Assembly: GCA_965227045.1 (NCBI GenBank) | Contig: OZ245718.1 | Coordinates: forward strand, 992,001 to 1,056,000 | Origin: UBA10649 sp965227045 | GTDB lineage: Bacteria > Actinomycetota > Actinomycetes > S36-B12 | Length of the DNA stretch: 64,000 bases | Direction: 5' to 3' | Shown here: in pieces, positions 48,385 to 57,588 of the stretch | Position numbering within the stretch: the first letter of the stretch is position 1 | Layout: each line of letters opens with the position of its first letter | Notes under the pieces: generated by a model | Told to the model about the DNA's origin: nothing | The model's input: the letters and a program-made list of their open reading frames with translations, nothing else | The model's database searches: none | Translations under genes and position numbers: made by a program

Positions 48385-50025
48385 GTGCCAGCGACGGAGT
48401 ACTCAGCAGCAAAGGCCCTGACCGGCAAGAAGCGCTGGGCCGCCTTGATGTTCCTGGCGCTGGGCGTCGCAATGATCATCCTCGATGCCACGGTGGTCAA
48501 CGTCGCCATTCCGACGATGGTCAAGGACCTGGGGCTGACGACGAGTGATGCCGAGTGGGTCACGGCGGCCTACTCGTTGACCTTCGCCTCGCTGCTCATC
48601 CTCTTCGGCCGGGTTGGCGATCGCTCCGGGCGCAAGTTGCTCTTCATGCTCGGTGTCGTCGTGTTCGTTGTCGCCAGCGTGCTGGTCGCCGCCTCCGACT
48701 CGTCGATCACCCTCATCGCGGCCCGCGCGCTGCAAGGAGTCGGCGGCGCGATGATCCTGCCGAGCTCGCTGGCGGTGATCAATGCCGTCTTCGTCGGGCG
48801 ATCTCGTGCGGTCGCGTTTGCTGTGTGGGGCGGCACGATCGGCGGCGCTGCCGCGCTCGGTCCCCTCGTCGGCGGATGGCTCACCACCTATGCCTCCTGG
48901 CACTGGGCCTTCCTGATCAACGTGCCGATCGGGATCATCGTGCTGGTCGGTGTGCTCCTGACCGTCCCGGAAACCAAGGAGCTCGGCGGCCCCAAGGGCA
49001 TGGATGTCGTGGGCACGGTCCTCGTCACGGTGGGCCTGTTCGGCGTCGTCTTCGCCCTCATCGAGGGCAACCGCTACGGCTGGATAACTCCGATCGCCGA
49101 GTTCAAGGTCGGATCGTGGACCTGGCCGCTCGAGTCCATCTCCGTCGTCCTGTTCTCCGCCGTTGTCGGAGTCGTCGCCATCATCGGACTGCTCGTGCTG
49201 GAAACCCGCCGCGGCCGCGCGGAAAAGGTGGTTGTCCTCAATCTCGGACTGTTCAAGATCCGCACGTTCGGCGCGGGCAACATCGTCGCGCTCGTCGTCA
49301 GCCTCGGTGAGTTCGGCCTGCTCTTCGCACTTCCGCTTTTTCTTCAGGCCACCCTCGGGTACGACGCCTTGCAGACGGGCGTCATCCTGCTGGCGCTCGC
49401 CGTCGGCTCGTTCGTGTCGTCGGGACTTGGCGCTCCACTCGCGCAGCGATTCGGCCCGGTCCGCGTCCTCCGGGGCGGGATGGCCCTCGAGGCGATCGGC
49501 ATCCTCGGCCTCGGGCTGATGCTGTCGACCACCATCACCGGCTGGCAGATGGCCCCTTGGCTGTTCCTCTACGGCATGGGCGTGGGCTTCGCCACGGCGC
49601 AGCTCACCGGCGTGATCCTGGCGGAGGTCCCTGTGACCGAATCTGGGCAGGGCAGCGCCGTGCAGTCGACGTCGCGACAGGTCGGTGCCGCGATCGGAAC
49701 GGCAATCATCGGCACGACGTTGATTCTTGGGCTCGGCAATGTCGCAAGCCAACTCGAGAGCCGGGGGGTACCACCGGCACAGGCTCAGCAGATCTCCGAC
49801 GCGGTTGCTTCGTCCGCGGGCCAGGCCATCCCTGCCCTCGCCGACCTTCCGAACGGTGATGTCCTCGTCGAGGGCGCATCCGCGGGATTCGCCACGGCGA
49901 TCAAGGGCGTGGCAGCGGTCGCCGGAGTCTTCGTGCTGCTGGGCCTGGCGACGACCTTCTTCCTGCCCCGTAACGCCGCACGAGTCGAGTCCGAGGGGTA
50001 CGAGCCCGCTCAGGGGTCATCCTGA
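48385..50025 (+). CDS. DHA2-type MFS exporter, copy 1
   Basis: The 546-aa protein has 14 helices of the DHA2 drug:proton antiporter family. The motifs RVGDRSGRKLLF (motif A between helices 2 and 3), ILDATVVNVAIP (motif D1 at helix 1) and ALQGVGGAMILPSS (motif B) are present. Its substrate is unknown. It starts at GTG 48385. A closely similar second copy follows within a few bases, so the two form a tandem pair. Confidence 0.92.
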   Translation: MPATEYSAAKALTGKKRWAALMFLALGVAMIILDATVVNVAIPTMVKDLGLTTSDAEWVTAAYSLTFASLLILFGRVGDRSGRKLLFMLGVVVFVVASVLVAASDSSITLIAARALQGVGGAMILPSSLAVINAVFVGRSRAVAFAVWGGTIGGAAALGPLVGGWLTTYASWHWAFLINVPIGIIVLVGVLLTVPETKELGGPKGMDVVGTVLVTVGLFGVVFALIEGNRYGWITPIAEFKVGSWTWPLESISVVLFSAVVGVVAIIGLLVLETRRGRAEKVVVLNLGLFKIRTFGAGNIVALVVSLGEFGLLFALPLFLQATLGYDALQTGVILLALAVGSFVSSGLGAPLAQRFGPVRVLRGGMALEAIGILGLGLMLSTTITGWQMAPWLFLYGMGVGFATAQLTGVILAEVPVTESGQGSAVQSTSRQVGAAIGTAIIGTTLILGLGNVASQLESRGVPPAQAQQISDAVASSAGQAIPALADLPNGDVLVEGASAGFATAIKGVAAVAGVFVLLGLATTFFLPRNAARVESEGYEPAQGSS

Positions 50026-51629
50026 CGAGCGATCGGCGGTGGGTCGCGCTGGTGTTCCTCGCGATCGGCGCCTCGATGATCATCCTGGACTCAACGGTCG
50101 TGAACATCACGCTGCCCGCGATGATCGCCGACCTCGGTCTCTCGGCCAGCCAGGCCGAGTGGGTGTCAATCGCCTACCTGCTCAGCTATGCATCGCTTCT
50201 CATCCTCTTCGGACGCATCGCCGATAGGCACGGGCGCAAGCAGATGTTCATGCTCGGCGTGATCGTGTTCGCATCGGCGAGCATCGCGGTGGCGGCATCG
50301 CAGACGTCTACCGCGCTCGTCGGTGCGCGTATCGTGCAGGGCATCGGTGGCGCGATGATCGTGCCGAGCGCGCTATCGACGATCAACGCCATCTTCTCGG
50401 GCCGCTCGCGCGCGGTTGCATTCGCGGTCTGGGGCGGAACCGTCGGCGGCGCGGCGGCCCTCGGGCCGCTCATCGGCGGATGGCTCACGACCAACGCAAC
50501 CTGGCACTGGGCCTTTCTCATCAACGTGCCGCTCGCAATCATCGTGCTGGTCGGGGCGGGCATCGCCGTTCCCGAAACCAGGGAGCGAGAGGGACCGCAG
50601 GGCATCGACGTGCTCGGGACCATTCTCATCACGGTCGGGCTGCTCGGGATCCTGTTCGCGCTCGTCGGCGGGAATCGCTACGGGTGGGTCCGCACTATCG
50701 GCGAGCTCGCGGTGGGCCCGTGGGCCTGGCCGCTCGCCTCGGTCTCCGTCGTCGACGCGGCGGCGGTGATCGGGGCCTTGTCCATCGGCGGCCTGCTGTG
50801 GCTCGAGGTTCGACGAGGACGTGCGGGCAAGGTGGTCGTCATCAACCTGCGGCTGTTCCGCATTCGCACGTTTGCGGCAGGCAATGCGGTCGGCCTCGTC
50901 GTCAACCTCGGCGAATTCGGGCTGCTCTTCGCCCTGCCCTTGTACCTCCAGTCAGTCCGGCATTTCGACGCCATCCAGACCGGCGTGGTCCTGGTCTGGC
51001 TGTCGGCTGGCTGCTTCGTCGCCGCGAGCATCTGTGCCCCGCTCGCCCATCGCTACGGTCCAGTGTGGGTTCTACGTGGCGGCATGGCTCTCGTCGCCGT
51101 AGGCATCATCGCCATCGGGCTGGTCATTTCCAGAACCGTCGAGAGCTGGCAGTTGGTGCCCTGGCTATTCGTCTACGGGCTCGGCGTCGGATTCGCCATC
51201 GCCCAGCTGACCGGCGTGACCCTTGCCGACGTCCCGGTTGCTGAGTCTGGGCAGGCAAGCGCGGTGCAATCGACCGCCAGGCAGATCGGCGCCGCGATGG
51301 GGACCGCGATCATCGGGACGACGTTGATCCTGGGCCTCGGCACGACCTCGGACGAACTGGAGGCACGCGGAGTCCCGCGCGCTCAGGCCGACCAGGTCGA
51401 CAGCGACGTGTCCGGATCGGCTGGCCAAGACTTCCTCCGCCTCCAGGCCGCGCCGGATGCCGGCGTCCTCCTCGACGGTGCGACAGCGGCCTTCACCACG
51501 GCGGTCAAGGCCGCATCGATCGTCTCAGGCGCCTTCGTCCTACTCGGCCTCGCGACCACGTTTCTGCTTCCCTCAAACGCCGCACGGTACGAAAAGTCCA
51601 GCAATAAGGCGGGAAAGGACCGGGAATAG
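50022..51629 (+). CDS. DHA2-type MFS exporter, copy 2
   Basis: A 14-helix DHA2 exporter closely related to copy 1: RIADRHGRKQMF, ILDSTVVNITLP and IVQGIGGAMIVPSA. The first ATG or GTG in frame is GTG 50052, but the frame is open upstream and reads TSDRRWVALVFLAIG, matching TGKKRWAALMFLALG of copy 1. The matching start would be CTG 50022, which overlaps the copy 1 stop (CTGA) and has AGGGG upstream. I use this CTG as the start; a conventional call would give 525 aa from 50052. Confidence 0.88.
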   Translation: MTSDRRWVALVFLAIGASMIILDSTVVNITLPAMIADLGLSASQAEWVSIAYLLSYASLLILFGRIADRHGRKQMFMLGVIVFASASIAVAASQTSTALVGARIVQGIGGAMIVPSALSTINAIFSGRSRAVAFAVWGGTVGGAAALGPLIGGWLTTNATWHWAFLINVPLAIIVLVGAGIAVPETREREGPQGIDVLGTILITVGLLGILFALVGGNRYGWVRTIGELAVGPWAWPLASVSVVDAAAVIGALSIGGLLWLEVRRGRAGKVVVINLRLFRIRTFAAGNAVGLVVNLGEFGLLFALPLYLQSVRHFDAIQTGVVLVWLSAGCFVAASICAPLAHRYGPVWVLRGGMALVAVGIIAIGLVISRTVESWQLVPWLFVYGLGVGFAIAQLTGVTLADVPVAESGQASAVQSTARQIGAAMGTAIIGTTLILGLGTTSDELEARGVPRAQADQVDSDVSGSAGQDFLRLQAAPDAGVLLDGATAAFTTAVKAASIVSGAFVLLGLATTFLLPSNAARYEKSSNKAGKDRE

Positions 51630-51668
51630 ACGGTTTAGTCACAGCGCTGCGACAGCCGAGACCGGATA

Positions 51669-52724
51669 ATGCGGTCCGTGAACCGGAGCAGTGTGAGCAG
51701 GCCCTCTCGCCAGTCGGCGGGCGCGGCCTATGCCCGCAGCCCCCTGGACGTTCCCTGGCGAGGCATTCCCGGGCCGGTATGGACGATGGCCGTCGGGGCC
51801 CTGCTCTACGCCGCGCTCGCCATCATCGCCGTGGCCACCAGGCGAGCCTCCGAGGACAGCGACGTCGTCCTTCTCGGCACCGCGGCCTTCAGCCTGGCCT
51901 CGATAGGCGTGCTCCTCTACCTCAAGGCTCGAACGCCGCTCTGGCTGCTACGCGCGCTGGTCTTCGTCGTCATCGCCCTGACCGGCGTGCTCGTCACACT
52001 GGCACCGACCGCGGTCGCGGCGTCGAATGTGTCGTTCCGCTACCTCGCAATACCGATCTACGTCGCGTACTGGCTGAGCTGGCGCATGACGGTGCTGACC
52101 GCCGCATTGATCAGCGCCACCTCGCTCGTTGCGTACCTTCTGCGCGACGACGGAGCGTCGACCTTGCTGCTGACCTGGCTTCTCGTGTCGGTGCTCGTGT
52201 GGGTTGTGGCCACGTTGATCAACTACCTCACTCGAGCGGCCGCGCGCTTTGCGACCATCGATCCGCTCACCGGCATGCTGAACCGAAGCGCTCTCGCGAC
52301 GTTGATCGAACTGTCGCAAGAGCCCGGCCGGGTGGTCCTGCCGCGCACCATTGTCGTTATCGACATCGATGACTTCAAACAGCTCAACGACACGCAGGGA
52401 CACCTCGCCGGCGACCGCGCCTTGACCGCTCTCGGCGACGCGTGGCGCCGATCGCTGCGGGCGGACGACATCGCCGTGCGAAGCGGGGGCGACGAGTTCG
52501 TGCTCATCCTGCCGAAGACCAACGCGACTGAGGCCCGTGCACTCGTGCACCGCCTGCGCGATGACTCACCGGTGCCGTTCTCCTTCGGCATCGCCGACTG
52601 GCCAGCACAGGAAGACTTCGACATCTCAGTCGCTCACGCCGACGCCGAGCTCTACAAGCAGAAGCGGGCAAGGCCGAGCACCGCAGCGAACGGTCAGGAC
52701 GCGGCGCGCGACGGCTCTGCGTAA
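51669..52724 (+). CDS. Membrane-anchored diguanylate cyclase (GGDEF)
   Basis: The protein of about 350 aa has five or six N-terminal helices (about residues 38-185) and a GGDEF domain: FATIDPLTGMLNRSAL, VVIDIDDFKQLNDTQGH and the active-site RSGGDEFVLIL. The full GGDEF signature suggests active synthesis of cyclic di-GMP. An inhibitory RxxD site five residues before GGDEF is not evident. ATG 51669 lies inside a GATAAT hexamer (51665-51670); GTG 51678, 7 nt past that hexamer, is likely the true, leaderless start. Confidence 0.9.
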   Translation: MRSVNRSSVSRPSRQSAGAAYARSPLDVPWRGIPGPVWTMAVGALLYAALAIIAVATRRASEDSDVVLLGTAAFSLASIGVLLYLKARTPLWLLRALVFVVIALTGVLVTLAPTAVAASNVSFRYLAIPIYVAYWLSWRMTVLTAALISATSLVAYLLRDDGASTLLLTWLLVSVLVWVVATLINYLTRAAARFATIDPLTGMLNRSALATLIELSQEPGRVVLPRTIVVIDIDDFKQLNDTQGHLAGDRALTALGDAWRRSLRADDIAVRSGGDEFVLILPKTNATEARALVHRLRDDSPVPFSFGIADWPAQEDFDISVAHADAELYKQKRARPSTAANGQDAARDGSA

Positions 52725-53887
52725 CGCCGTCCCTGCGGGGAGAACCATTCGCATGAACCATCGGGTTTGCTGTGCTCGATCCGCCAGCCGCCGTGCGTCT
52801 TCAGCTGGTGGTGTCGAACACAGAGCGCCCCGAGATTGGACACGACCGTGGAGCCACCGTCGTCCCACGCAATCGCGTGGTCGATCTGGCACCGGGCGGC
52901 CCGTCGGTTGCATCCGGGGAATCGACAGACCTGGTCGCGCGTGACGATGAGCTCACGCAGGCGGTCCGGGATCCGATAGGACGCGCGCCCGACATCGAGC
53001 AGGTTCCCGGTCTGTGGTTCGGTGATCAGCCGCCGGACGGTGACCTCGGCATCGCGGTCGGCGAGCAGGTCGCGGACGGCACCGATCGATATCGGTCCGG
53101 CGCCGACAAGTTCGGCAGGGTCGTCGGTTACCCCGAGCAGCGCGTCGAGTGACACGAGGACGTCGAGGTGGGCCCGCAGCGACACCGGACGACCGTTGTG
53201 GTCGCCCAGTACCAAGGTCTCCAGCGCCTCGCACCGCAACTCGCCGATGGAACCGAGTGCGCCATCGGTGCGGCTCGCGTGCGCGACCCCGTTGACGTAG
53301 GCCATCACTGCATGCGCGCGGTCAGTCGCCATGCGCGCGGTGAGAGTCGAGAGGCCGTCGGGCTCGTCGACGATCCACACTTCGCGGAAGGCCCGCGCGC
53401 TCCTTCGGCGCCGTTCGGTCCCTTCGGGATCGAGAGCGAGCACGCCTCGATTCGCCGCGCGACGGGTGCAGGCCACCGTCGTGCGTTCGGCCACGGCGAG
53501 GACCCGCTCCTCCAACTCCTCGAGATGCTCGGGCACGCGCTCGGCGGCCTCGACGATGACCGCGGCGTGCTGGATGCTGATCGTGCCGGAGGCCAGCGCG
53601 TCCTTGGTCCGCCGAAGCGGGCCGCATAGGAGCCTGGCCCGATCGATCCTGACCTGTGCCGCGGCGGGCGACCAGTGCAGCGCGGCAGCGATCTCCTCAC
53701 GCACGGCATCGGAAATCCGAATGCAGCGCTCCTCGTCGTGATCGGGCCGAGGGTCGAGGATCAGGTACTCATCGACCCAACGTTCGGGCGATGCCGCAGC
53801 GACGAGGAGCTCCGCCTGACGTGCGTGCAGTCGGGCGAAGTCGCGCTCCAGGTCCTGCAGGCGAGTGATCGCTTCGTCGGCGTCCAT
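52694..53887 (-). CDS. DUF222/HNH endonuclease-domain protein
   Basis: The 397-aa protein has an N-terminal DUF222 domain (about residues 1-300) and a C-terminal HNH motif: VCRFPGCNRRAARCQIDHA with zinc Cys and catalytic His, then LCVRHHQLKTHGGW. These are the actinobacterial 13E12-repeat type, found in many copies in relatives; the role is unclear. TAGTTT lies 6 nt before the ATG. Its 3' end overlaps the diguanylate cyclase by 31 nt, tail to tail. Confidence 0.88.
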   Translation of the reverse strand: MDADEAITRLQDLERDFARLHARQAELLVAAASPERWVDEYLILDPRPDHDEERCIRISDAVREEIAAALHWSPAAAQVRIDRARLLCGPLRRTKDALASGTISIQHAAVIVEAAERVPEHLEELEERVLAVAERTTVACTRRAANRGVLALDPEGTERRRRSARAFREVWIVDEPDGLSTLTARMATDRAHAVMAYVNGVAHASRTDGALGSIGELRCEALETLVLGDHNGRPVSLRAHLDVLVSLDALLGVTDDPAELVGAGPISIGAVRDLLADRDAEVTVRRLITEPQTGNLLDVGRASYRIPDRLRELIVTRDQVCRFPGCNRRAARCQIDHAIAWDDGGSTVVSNLGALCVRHHQLKTHGGWRIEHSKPDGSCEWFSPQGRRYAEPSRAAS

Positions 53888-53893
53888 AGCCTG

Positions 53894-53899
53894 AAACTA
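53894..53899 (-). promoter_or_regulatory. -10 element TAGTTT of the DUF222-HNH gene
   Basis: On the minus strand TAGTTT ends 6 nt before ATG 53887. Confidence 0.4.
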
Positions 53900-53960
53900 G
53901 AGGATGGGTCTGACACCCATGAATCGCCAAAGCCGTTGCGCCGCAACAACTGTGGACAAC

Positions 53961-55343
53961 TCAGAAAGCCGGCAGACGCTCCGCGAGCCAGCCCGGAAGA
54001 GCATCCATGCCGATGCGCTCCTGGGCCATCGAATCTCGCTCGCGGACGGTCACTGCTTGGTCGTCGAGCGAGTCGAAGTCGACAGTGACGCAGAACGGGG
54101 TGCCGATCTCGTCCTGCCGGCGATAGCGGCGGCCGATCGCGCCGGCATCGTCGAACTCGATATTCCAGCGCTTACGCAGGACTGCGGCGAGGTCCTTGGC
54201 CTTGGGAGTCAGGTTCTCGTTTCGCGAGAGCGGAAGGACGGCCACCTTGACGGGCGAGAGCCGCGGATCCAGGCGAAGCACAGTGCGAGTGTCGACACCG
54301 CCCTTGGAGTTCGGCGCCTCGTCCTCGTCGTAAGCATCGAGGAGGAAGGCCAGGACTGCGCGCGTGAGGCCCGCAGCCGGTTCGATGACGTACGGGATCC
54401 AGCGCTCGCCGGACTCCTGGTCGAAGTAGGACAGGTCGGTGCCCGACGCCTCGGTGTGCGACTTCAGGTCGAAGTCGGTGCGGTTCGCGATGCCCTCGAG
54501 CTCGGCCCACTCCGACCCGGCGAACCTGAACCGGTATTCGATGTCGACCGTGCGCTTGGAGTAGTGGCTTCGCTTCTCCGCAGGGTGCTCGAAGAAGCGC
54601 ATGTTCTCCGGGTTCATGCCGAGGTCGATGTACCAGTCCCAGCGCTGCTTCAGCCAGTACTCGTGCCACTCCTCGTCGGTGCCGGGCACGACGAAGAACT
54701 CCATCTCCATCTGCTCGAACTCACGCGTGCGGAAGATGAAGTTTCCGGGGGTGATCTCGTTTCGGAAGCTCTTGCCCGTCTGGCCGATGCCGAACGGCGG
54801 CTTCTTACGCGCAGCGGTCATGACATTCAGGTAGTTGACGAAGATGCCCTGCGCCGTCTCGGGTCGCAGGTAGTGAACGGCGGAGTCGTCCTCAACGGGG
54901 CCGACCGTGGTGCGCAGCATGCCGTTGAAGTCGCGGGGGGACGTGAAGTCACCGCGGGTACCGCAGTGCGAGCAGACGATGTCGGCGAGCCCGTTCTCTG
55001 GCTCCTTGCCGTTCTTCTCGACATACGCGTCGATCAACTGGTCGGCGCGCCAGCGCTTGTGGCAGTTGCGGCACTCGGTGAGGGGATCGGTGAACGTGGC
55101 GACGTGACCGGACGCCTCCCAGACCTGAGGCGCGAGGATGATCGACGAATCGAGTCCGACAACGTCCTCGCGACCGCGCACCATCGCCTGCCACCACTGG
55201 CGACGTACGTTCTCCTTGAGTTCCACGCCGATGGGGCCGTAGTCCCACGCGGACCGGCTGCCGCCGTAGATCTCCGACGAGGGGAAGACGAATCCCCGAC
55301 GCTTGCTGAGGTTGACGACTGAATCGACGCGGTCCGCTGCCAT
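53961..55343 (-). CDS. glyS: Glycyl-tRNA synthetase (alpha2, class II)
   Basis: The 460-aa protein has the class II Gly-tRNA synthetase pattern: SSEIYGGSRSAWDYGPIG (motif near the N terminus), TVDIEYRF and ESGERWIPYVIEPAAGLTRAVLAFL, and a C-terminal anticodon-binding domain with VKVAVLPLSRNE. A zinc knuckle is seen as CRNCHKRW and VCSHCGTRG. Single-gene homodimeric type. It charges tRNA-Gly. It continues the ancestral order with the dus gene. Confidence 0.96.
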   Translation of the reverse strand: MAADRVDSVVNLSKRRGFVFPSSEIYGGSRSAWDYGPIGVELKENVRRQWWQAMVRGREDVVGLDSSIILAPQVWEASGHVATFTDPLTECRNCHKRWRADQLIDAYVEKNGKEPENGLADIVCSHCGTRGDFTSPRDFNGMLRTTVGPVEDDSAVHYLRPETAQGIFVNYLNVMTAARKKPPFGIGQTGKSFRNEITPGNFIFRTREFEQMEMEFFVVPGTDEEWHEYWLKQRWDWYIDLGMNPENMRFFEHPAEKRSHYSKRTVDIEYRFRFAGSEWAELEGIANRTDFDLKSHTEASGTDLSYFDQESGERWIPYVIEPAAGLTRAVLAFLLDAYDEDEAPNSKGGVDTRTVLRLDPRLSPVKVAVLPLSRNENLTPKAKDLAAVLRKRWNIEFDDAGAIGRRYRRQDEIGTPFCVTVDFDSLDDQAVTVRERDSMAQERIGMDALPGWLAERLPAF

Positions 55344-55355
55344 GATGCGCGCAGT

Positions 55356-55853
55356 CTACGAGATCGCGTTGTGGTCCCAGAGCAGGCGCATTGCCGTCGC
55401 CTCGTCAATGGTGTCGAAGGCGGCGTAGTGCCACGCGAGGTCGCGGCGGGCCATCGGTCTGGCGACCGCGACGATCAGGTCGTACCGATGCTTCAAATCG
55501 GCCGTTGCCTCCATGGGGCACACGGGCACGGCCAGGATCAGCGTGCCCACCTCGGACTCGCGCAGCGCGGTCGCCGCCGCGCGGGCAAGAGTGCCGGTCT
55601 CGACTCCGTCGTCGATCACCACGACGGTCCGTCCTGCCAGGTCGGGCATCGGATCGACCTCAACACCCTCGTTAGACCGGCGAACACGCAGGGCGCGCAC
55701 CGGTGTCGCGGTCGACTCCACCACGCCGAGGGCCACAGGGACGCCGTTCGGTATTGCGGCGAGGATCACCGGATCGATGTGGCCGGCAAGTGCTTCCGCG
55801 AGGAGCGGGCCGAGCTGCCGGCCGCCATCGACGAGATTGGCGAAGTCGCTCAT
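55356..55853 (-). CDS. Phosphoribosyltransferase-like protein
   Basis: The 165-aa protein has a type I PRTase fold with the PRPP loop TVVVIDDGVETGTLARAA, in which the two acidic residues fit the DDG motif. The N-terminal part (ILAAIPNGVPVAL) agrees with this. No nucleobase can be named; its relatives beside ComF-like or PRTase genes are of mixed function. ATG 55853 overlaps the monooxygenase stop (ATGA). Confidence 0.83.
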   Translation of the reverse strand: MSDFANLVDGGRQLGPLLAEALAGHIDPVILAAIPNGVPVALGVVESTATPVRALRVRRSNEGVEVDPMPDLAGRTVVVIDDGVETGTLARAAATALRESEVGTLILAVPVCPMEATADLKHRYDLIVAVARPMARRDLAWHYAAFDTIDEATAMRLLWDHNAIS

Positions 55854-56230
55854 CGGTCCACCGCGAGTCCGCTGGCCGCGCTCGACTTGCCGCCATCGGT
55901 CCAGCTGCGCACGACCTCATAGGCCGAGGACTCATCGATGGCGGTCGACAGGAGCGGCACGGCACTCAACTTCACCTCGTACGAGGACAGCGCCCGCCGG
56001 TATGCGCCTACGCCGGACCATTCCGAGCGGATCACCAGCAGTCCCGCCTCGTCGGTGGACTGACCGATCGAGGCGCTGAGGAAGCCGACCTGGGCCGCGA
56101 GGACATCTATCGCCTTGTCCGCCTCCTCGACGAACCGATCGCGGTCCTCGGGGCCGACGCGGTAGCGGCTGACCACCAACAAGACAGCACCGTCGTCATC
56201 GAAGGAGGGCCACGGGCTAGTGTTGCTCAC
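55850..56230 (-). CDS. Antibiotic biosynthesis monooxygenase-like (ABM) domain protein
   Basis: The 126-aa protein has a dimeric alpha/beta barrel ABM pattern: AVLLVVSRYRVGPEDRDRFVEEAD, GFLSASIGQSTDEAG and WSGVGAYRRALSSYEVK. Members include small monooxygenases and heme-degrading proteins; conserved Asn or Trp of the latter are not clear. The GTG start at 56230 is right after a divergent spacer of 47 nt to the next gene. It is followed by the phosphoribosyltransferase with an overlap of 4 nt. Confidence 0.78.
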   Translation of the reverse strand: MSNTSPWPSFDDDGAVLLVVSRYRVGPEDRDRFVEEADKAIDVLAAQVGFLSASIGQSTDEAGLLVIRSEWSGVGAYRRALSSYEVKLSAVPLLSTAIDESSAYEVVRSWTDGGKSSAASGLAVDR

Positions 56231-56277
56231 GCGTGAAACGTAGCGCGAGGCGAACAACCCCAGCATTCGGAGCACCG

Positions 56278-56679
56278 ATGTCCAGCAGTCCGGCCAAGAA
56301 GGGCAAGCCGAATGCCGGCGTGCGCGGGCCGGGCGGCCCTCAAGCCGCCCGACCTGCGAGCGCACCGCGCACCTCGATCGGGGCATCACCGCTGCGACAG
56401 CGATTCGAGAAGTTCAGTTTCCCGGCGCTCCGGGTTCTCAGCGGGCTGCCGAAGTGGCTGGTGGTCGTGCTGCCCGCGGTCCTGCTGCTCCTCGGACTCA
56501 TCCAGACCGGATCACTGGCGTGGCTCGGCGGCGTGCTGCTGGCGATCGTCTTCCTCATGCTGGCCTGGCTCACCGCACTCTCCTGGCCGGTCATCACCCC
56601 CGGCTCGCGATTCATGCGTGTCGTCGTCCTGGTCGCGCTCCTGGGCATCACCATCTTGAAGTTCGCCGGCCGCTTCTAG
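56278..56679 (+). CDS. Small membrane protein, unknown function
   Basis: The 133-aa protein has a basic, Pro-rich N terminus (about residues 1-60) and two or three hydrophobic helices (WLVVVLPAVLLLLGLIQ; GVLLAIVFLMLAWLTAL; VVVLVALLGITIL). No family was recognised. ATG 56278 is used; GTG 56233 in frame would add 15 basic residues. It is close to the GNAT gene downstream. Confidence 0.72.
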   Translation: MSSSPAKKGKPNAGVRGPGGPQAARPASAPRTSIGASPLRQRFEKFSFPALRVLSGLPKWLVVVLPAVLLLLGLIQTGSLAWLGGVLLAIVFLMLAWLTALSWPVITPGSRFMRVVVLVALLGITILKFAGRF

Positions 56680-56688
56680 GAGGCGCGC

Positions 56689-57573
56689 GTGGACTCTTCG
56701 CACTTCATCATTGAGTCTTTTGAGCTTGTTGATGACTTCTTGGCGGCAACAGAGGACTTCAGGACGACGGAGCCGGTCCTGACCAACGTGATCGGCTCGA
56801 TCGCCGCTGGCGTGCAAGCCGGACGCGTGTACGACACCTTCCAGGTGTTGGCGATCCGTGATGTCTCGGGAGCAGTTGTCGGGTGCGCGGCGCTGACCTC
56901 GCCGTGGAACCTTGTCGTGTCGCCGATGCCGCGCGGGGCGGCGCTCGCGCTAGGGCGCCATATGGCCGTTGTTGCCCCGGACATGCCAGGGATCACCGGC
57001 GTGCGTGATGTGGTCGATGCCATCGTCGAAGGACTCGACATCGACTACGAACCTCGCATAGCCATGGTCGACACCGTGCGGGTGATCGACGAGTTCATTC
57101 CGCCGGCTCGTGAGATTCCGGGAGCACCGCGCCAGGCCGTCGACGAGGATCGGCCGTTCCTGATCGACTGGCTCACCCAGTTCGCGATCGACGCGTCGCT
57201 CCCGATGCACGACGTGGAGGCCTCGGTCGACGGCCGACTGAACGCGCGCGCCTTCTGGTTCTGGGAGGTCGACGGGAAACCGGTGGCGCTCGCCGGGCAC
57301 GCACCCGTAGTCCCCACTCCTGCAGGCAACGTCGGCCGGATCGGCCCCGTCTTCACGCCGGCCAGCGAGCGGGGCCGCGGTTACGCGGCCGCGATCACCG
57401 CCACGGTCGTGCGAAAACTGCAGCCGGAGTGCTCGTTGATCATGCTGTACGCCGACGCGACCAACCCGACGAGCAATGGCGTCTACGACCGGCTGGGCTT
57501 CAGGGAGGCCGGGGAGGTCATCGAGGTGCAGCTGCGAACCGCTCCACCTGACTTTGACAATCATTTTCATTAA
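56689..57573 (+). CDS. GNAT-family N-acetyltransferase
   Basis: The 294-aa protein has a C-terminal GNAT domain with the acetyl-CoA loop ASERGRGYAAAITATVV and the partner strand ALLGHAPVV-type region (VALAGHAPVV). The N-terminal half may be a degenerate GNAT unit or ligand domain. The acceptor is unknown. The GTG start at 56689 follows GGAGG. Its 3' end holds the -35 box and Zur operator of the next operon. Confidence 0.85.
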   Translation: MDSSHFIIESFELVDDFLAATEDFRTTEPVLTNVIGSIAAGVQAGRVYDTFQVLAIRDVSGAVVGCAALTSPWNLVVSPMPRGAALALGRHMAVVAPDMPGITGVRDVVDAIVEGLDIDYEPRIAMVDTVRVIDEFIPPAREIPGAPRQAVDEDRPFLIDWLTQFAIDASLPMHDVEASVDGRLNARAFWFWEVDGKPVALAGHAPVVPTPAGNVGRIGPVFTPASERGRGYAAAITATVVRKLQPECSLIMLYADATNPTSNGVYDRLGFREAGEVIEVQLRTAPPDFDNHFH

Positions 57574-57582
57574 ACTTACGAT
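57554..57582 (+). promoter_or_regulatory. znuA promoter with overlapping Zur box
   Basis: A perfect -35 TTGACA (57554-57559), 17-nt spacer and -10 TACGAT (57577-57582) precede ATG 57589 by 6 nt, so the message should be leaderless. The Zur-type palindrome TGACAATCATTTTCA (57555-57569, one mismatch to symmetry) overlaps the -35 box, so Zn-bound Zur would block polymerase. Confidence 0.8.
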
Positions 57583-57588
57583 CCGGAC

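Noticed and set aside
48403..49752. 449-aa open frame antisense to the first MFS exporter
   Set aside because: Same kind of shadow; charged low-complexity sequence opposite a clear 14-helix exporter.
52694..53887. DUF222-HNH gene as an active mobile element
   Set aside because: No inverted or direct repeats flank it and no second copy is in the window.
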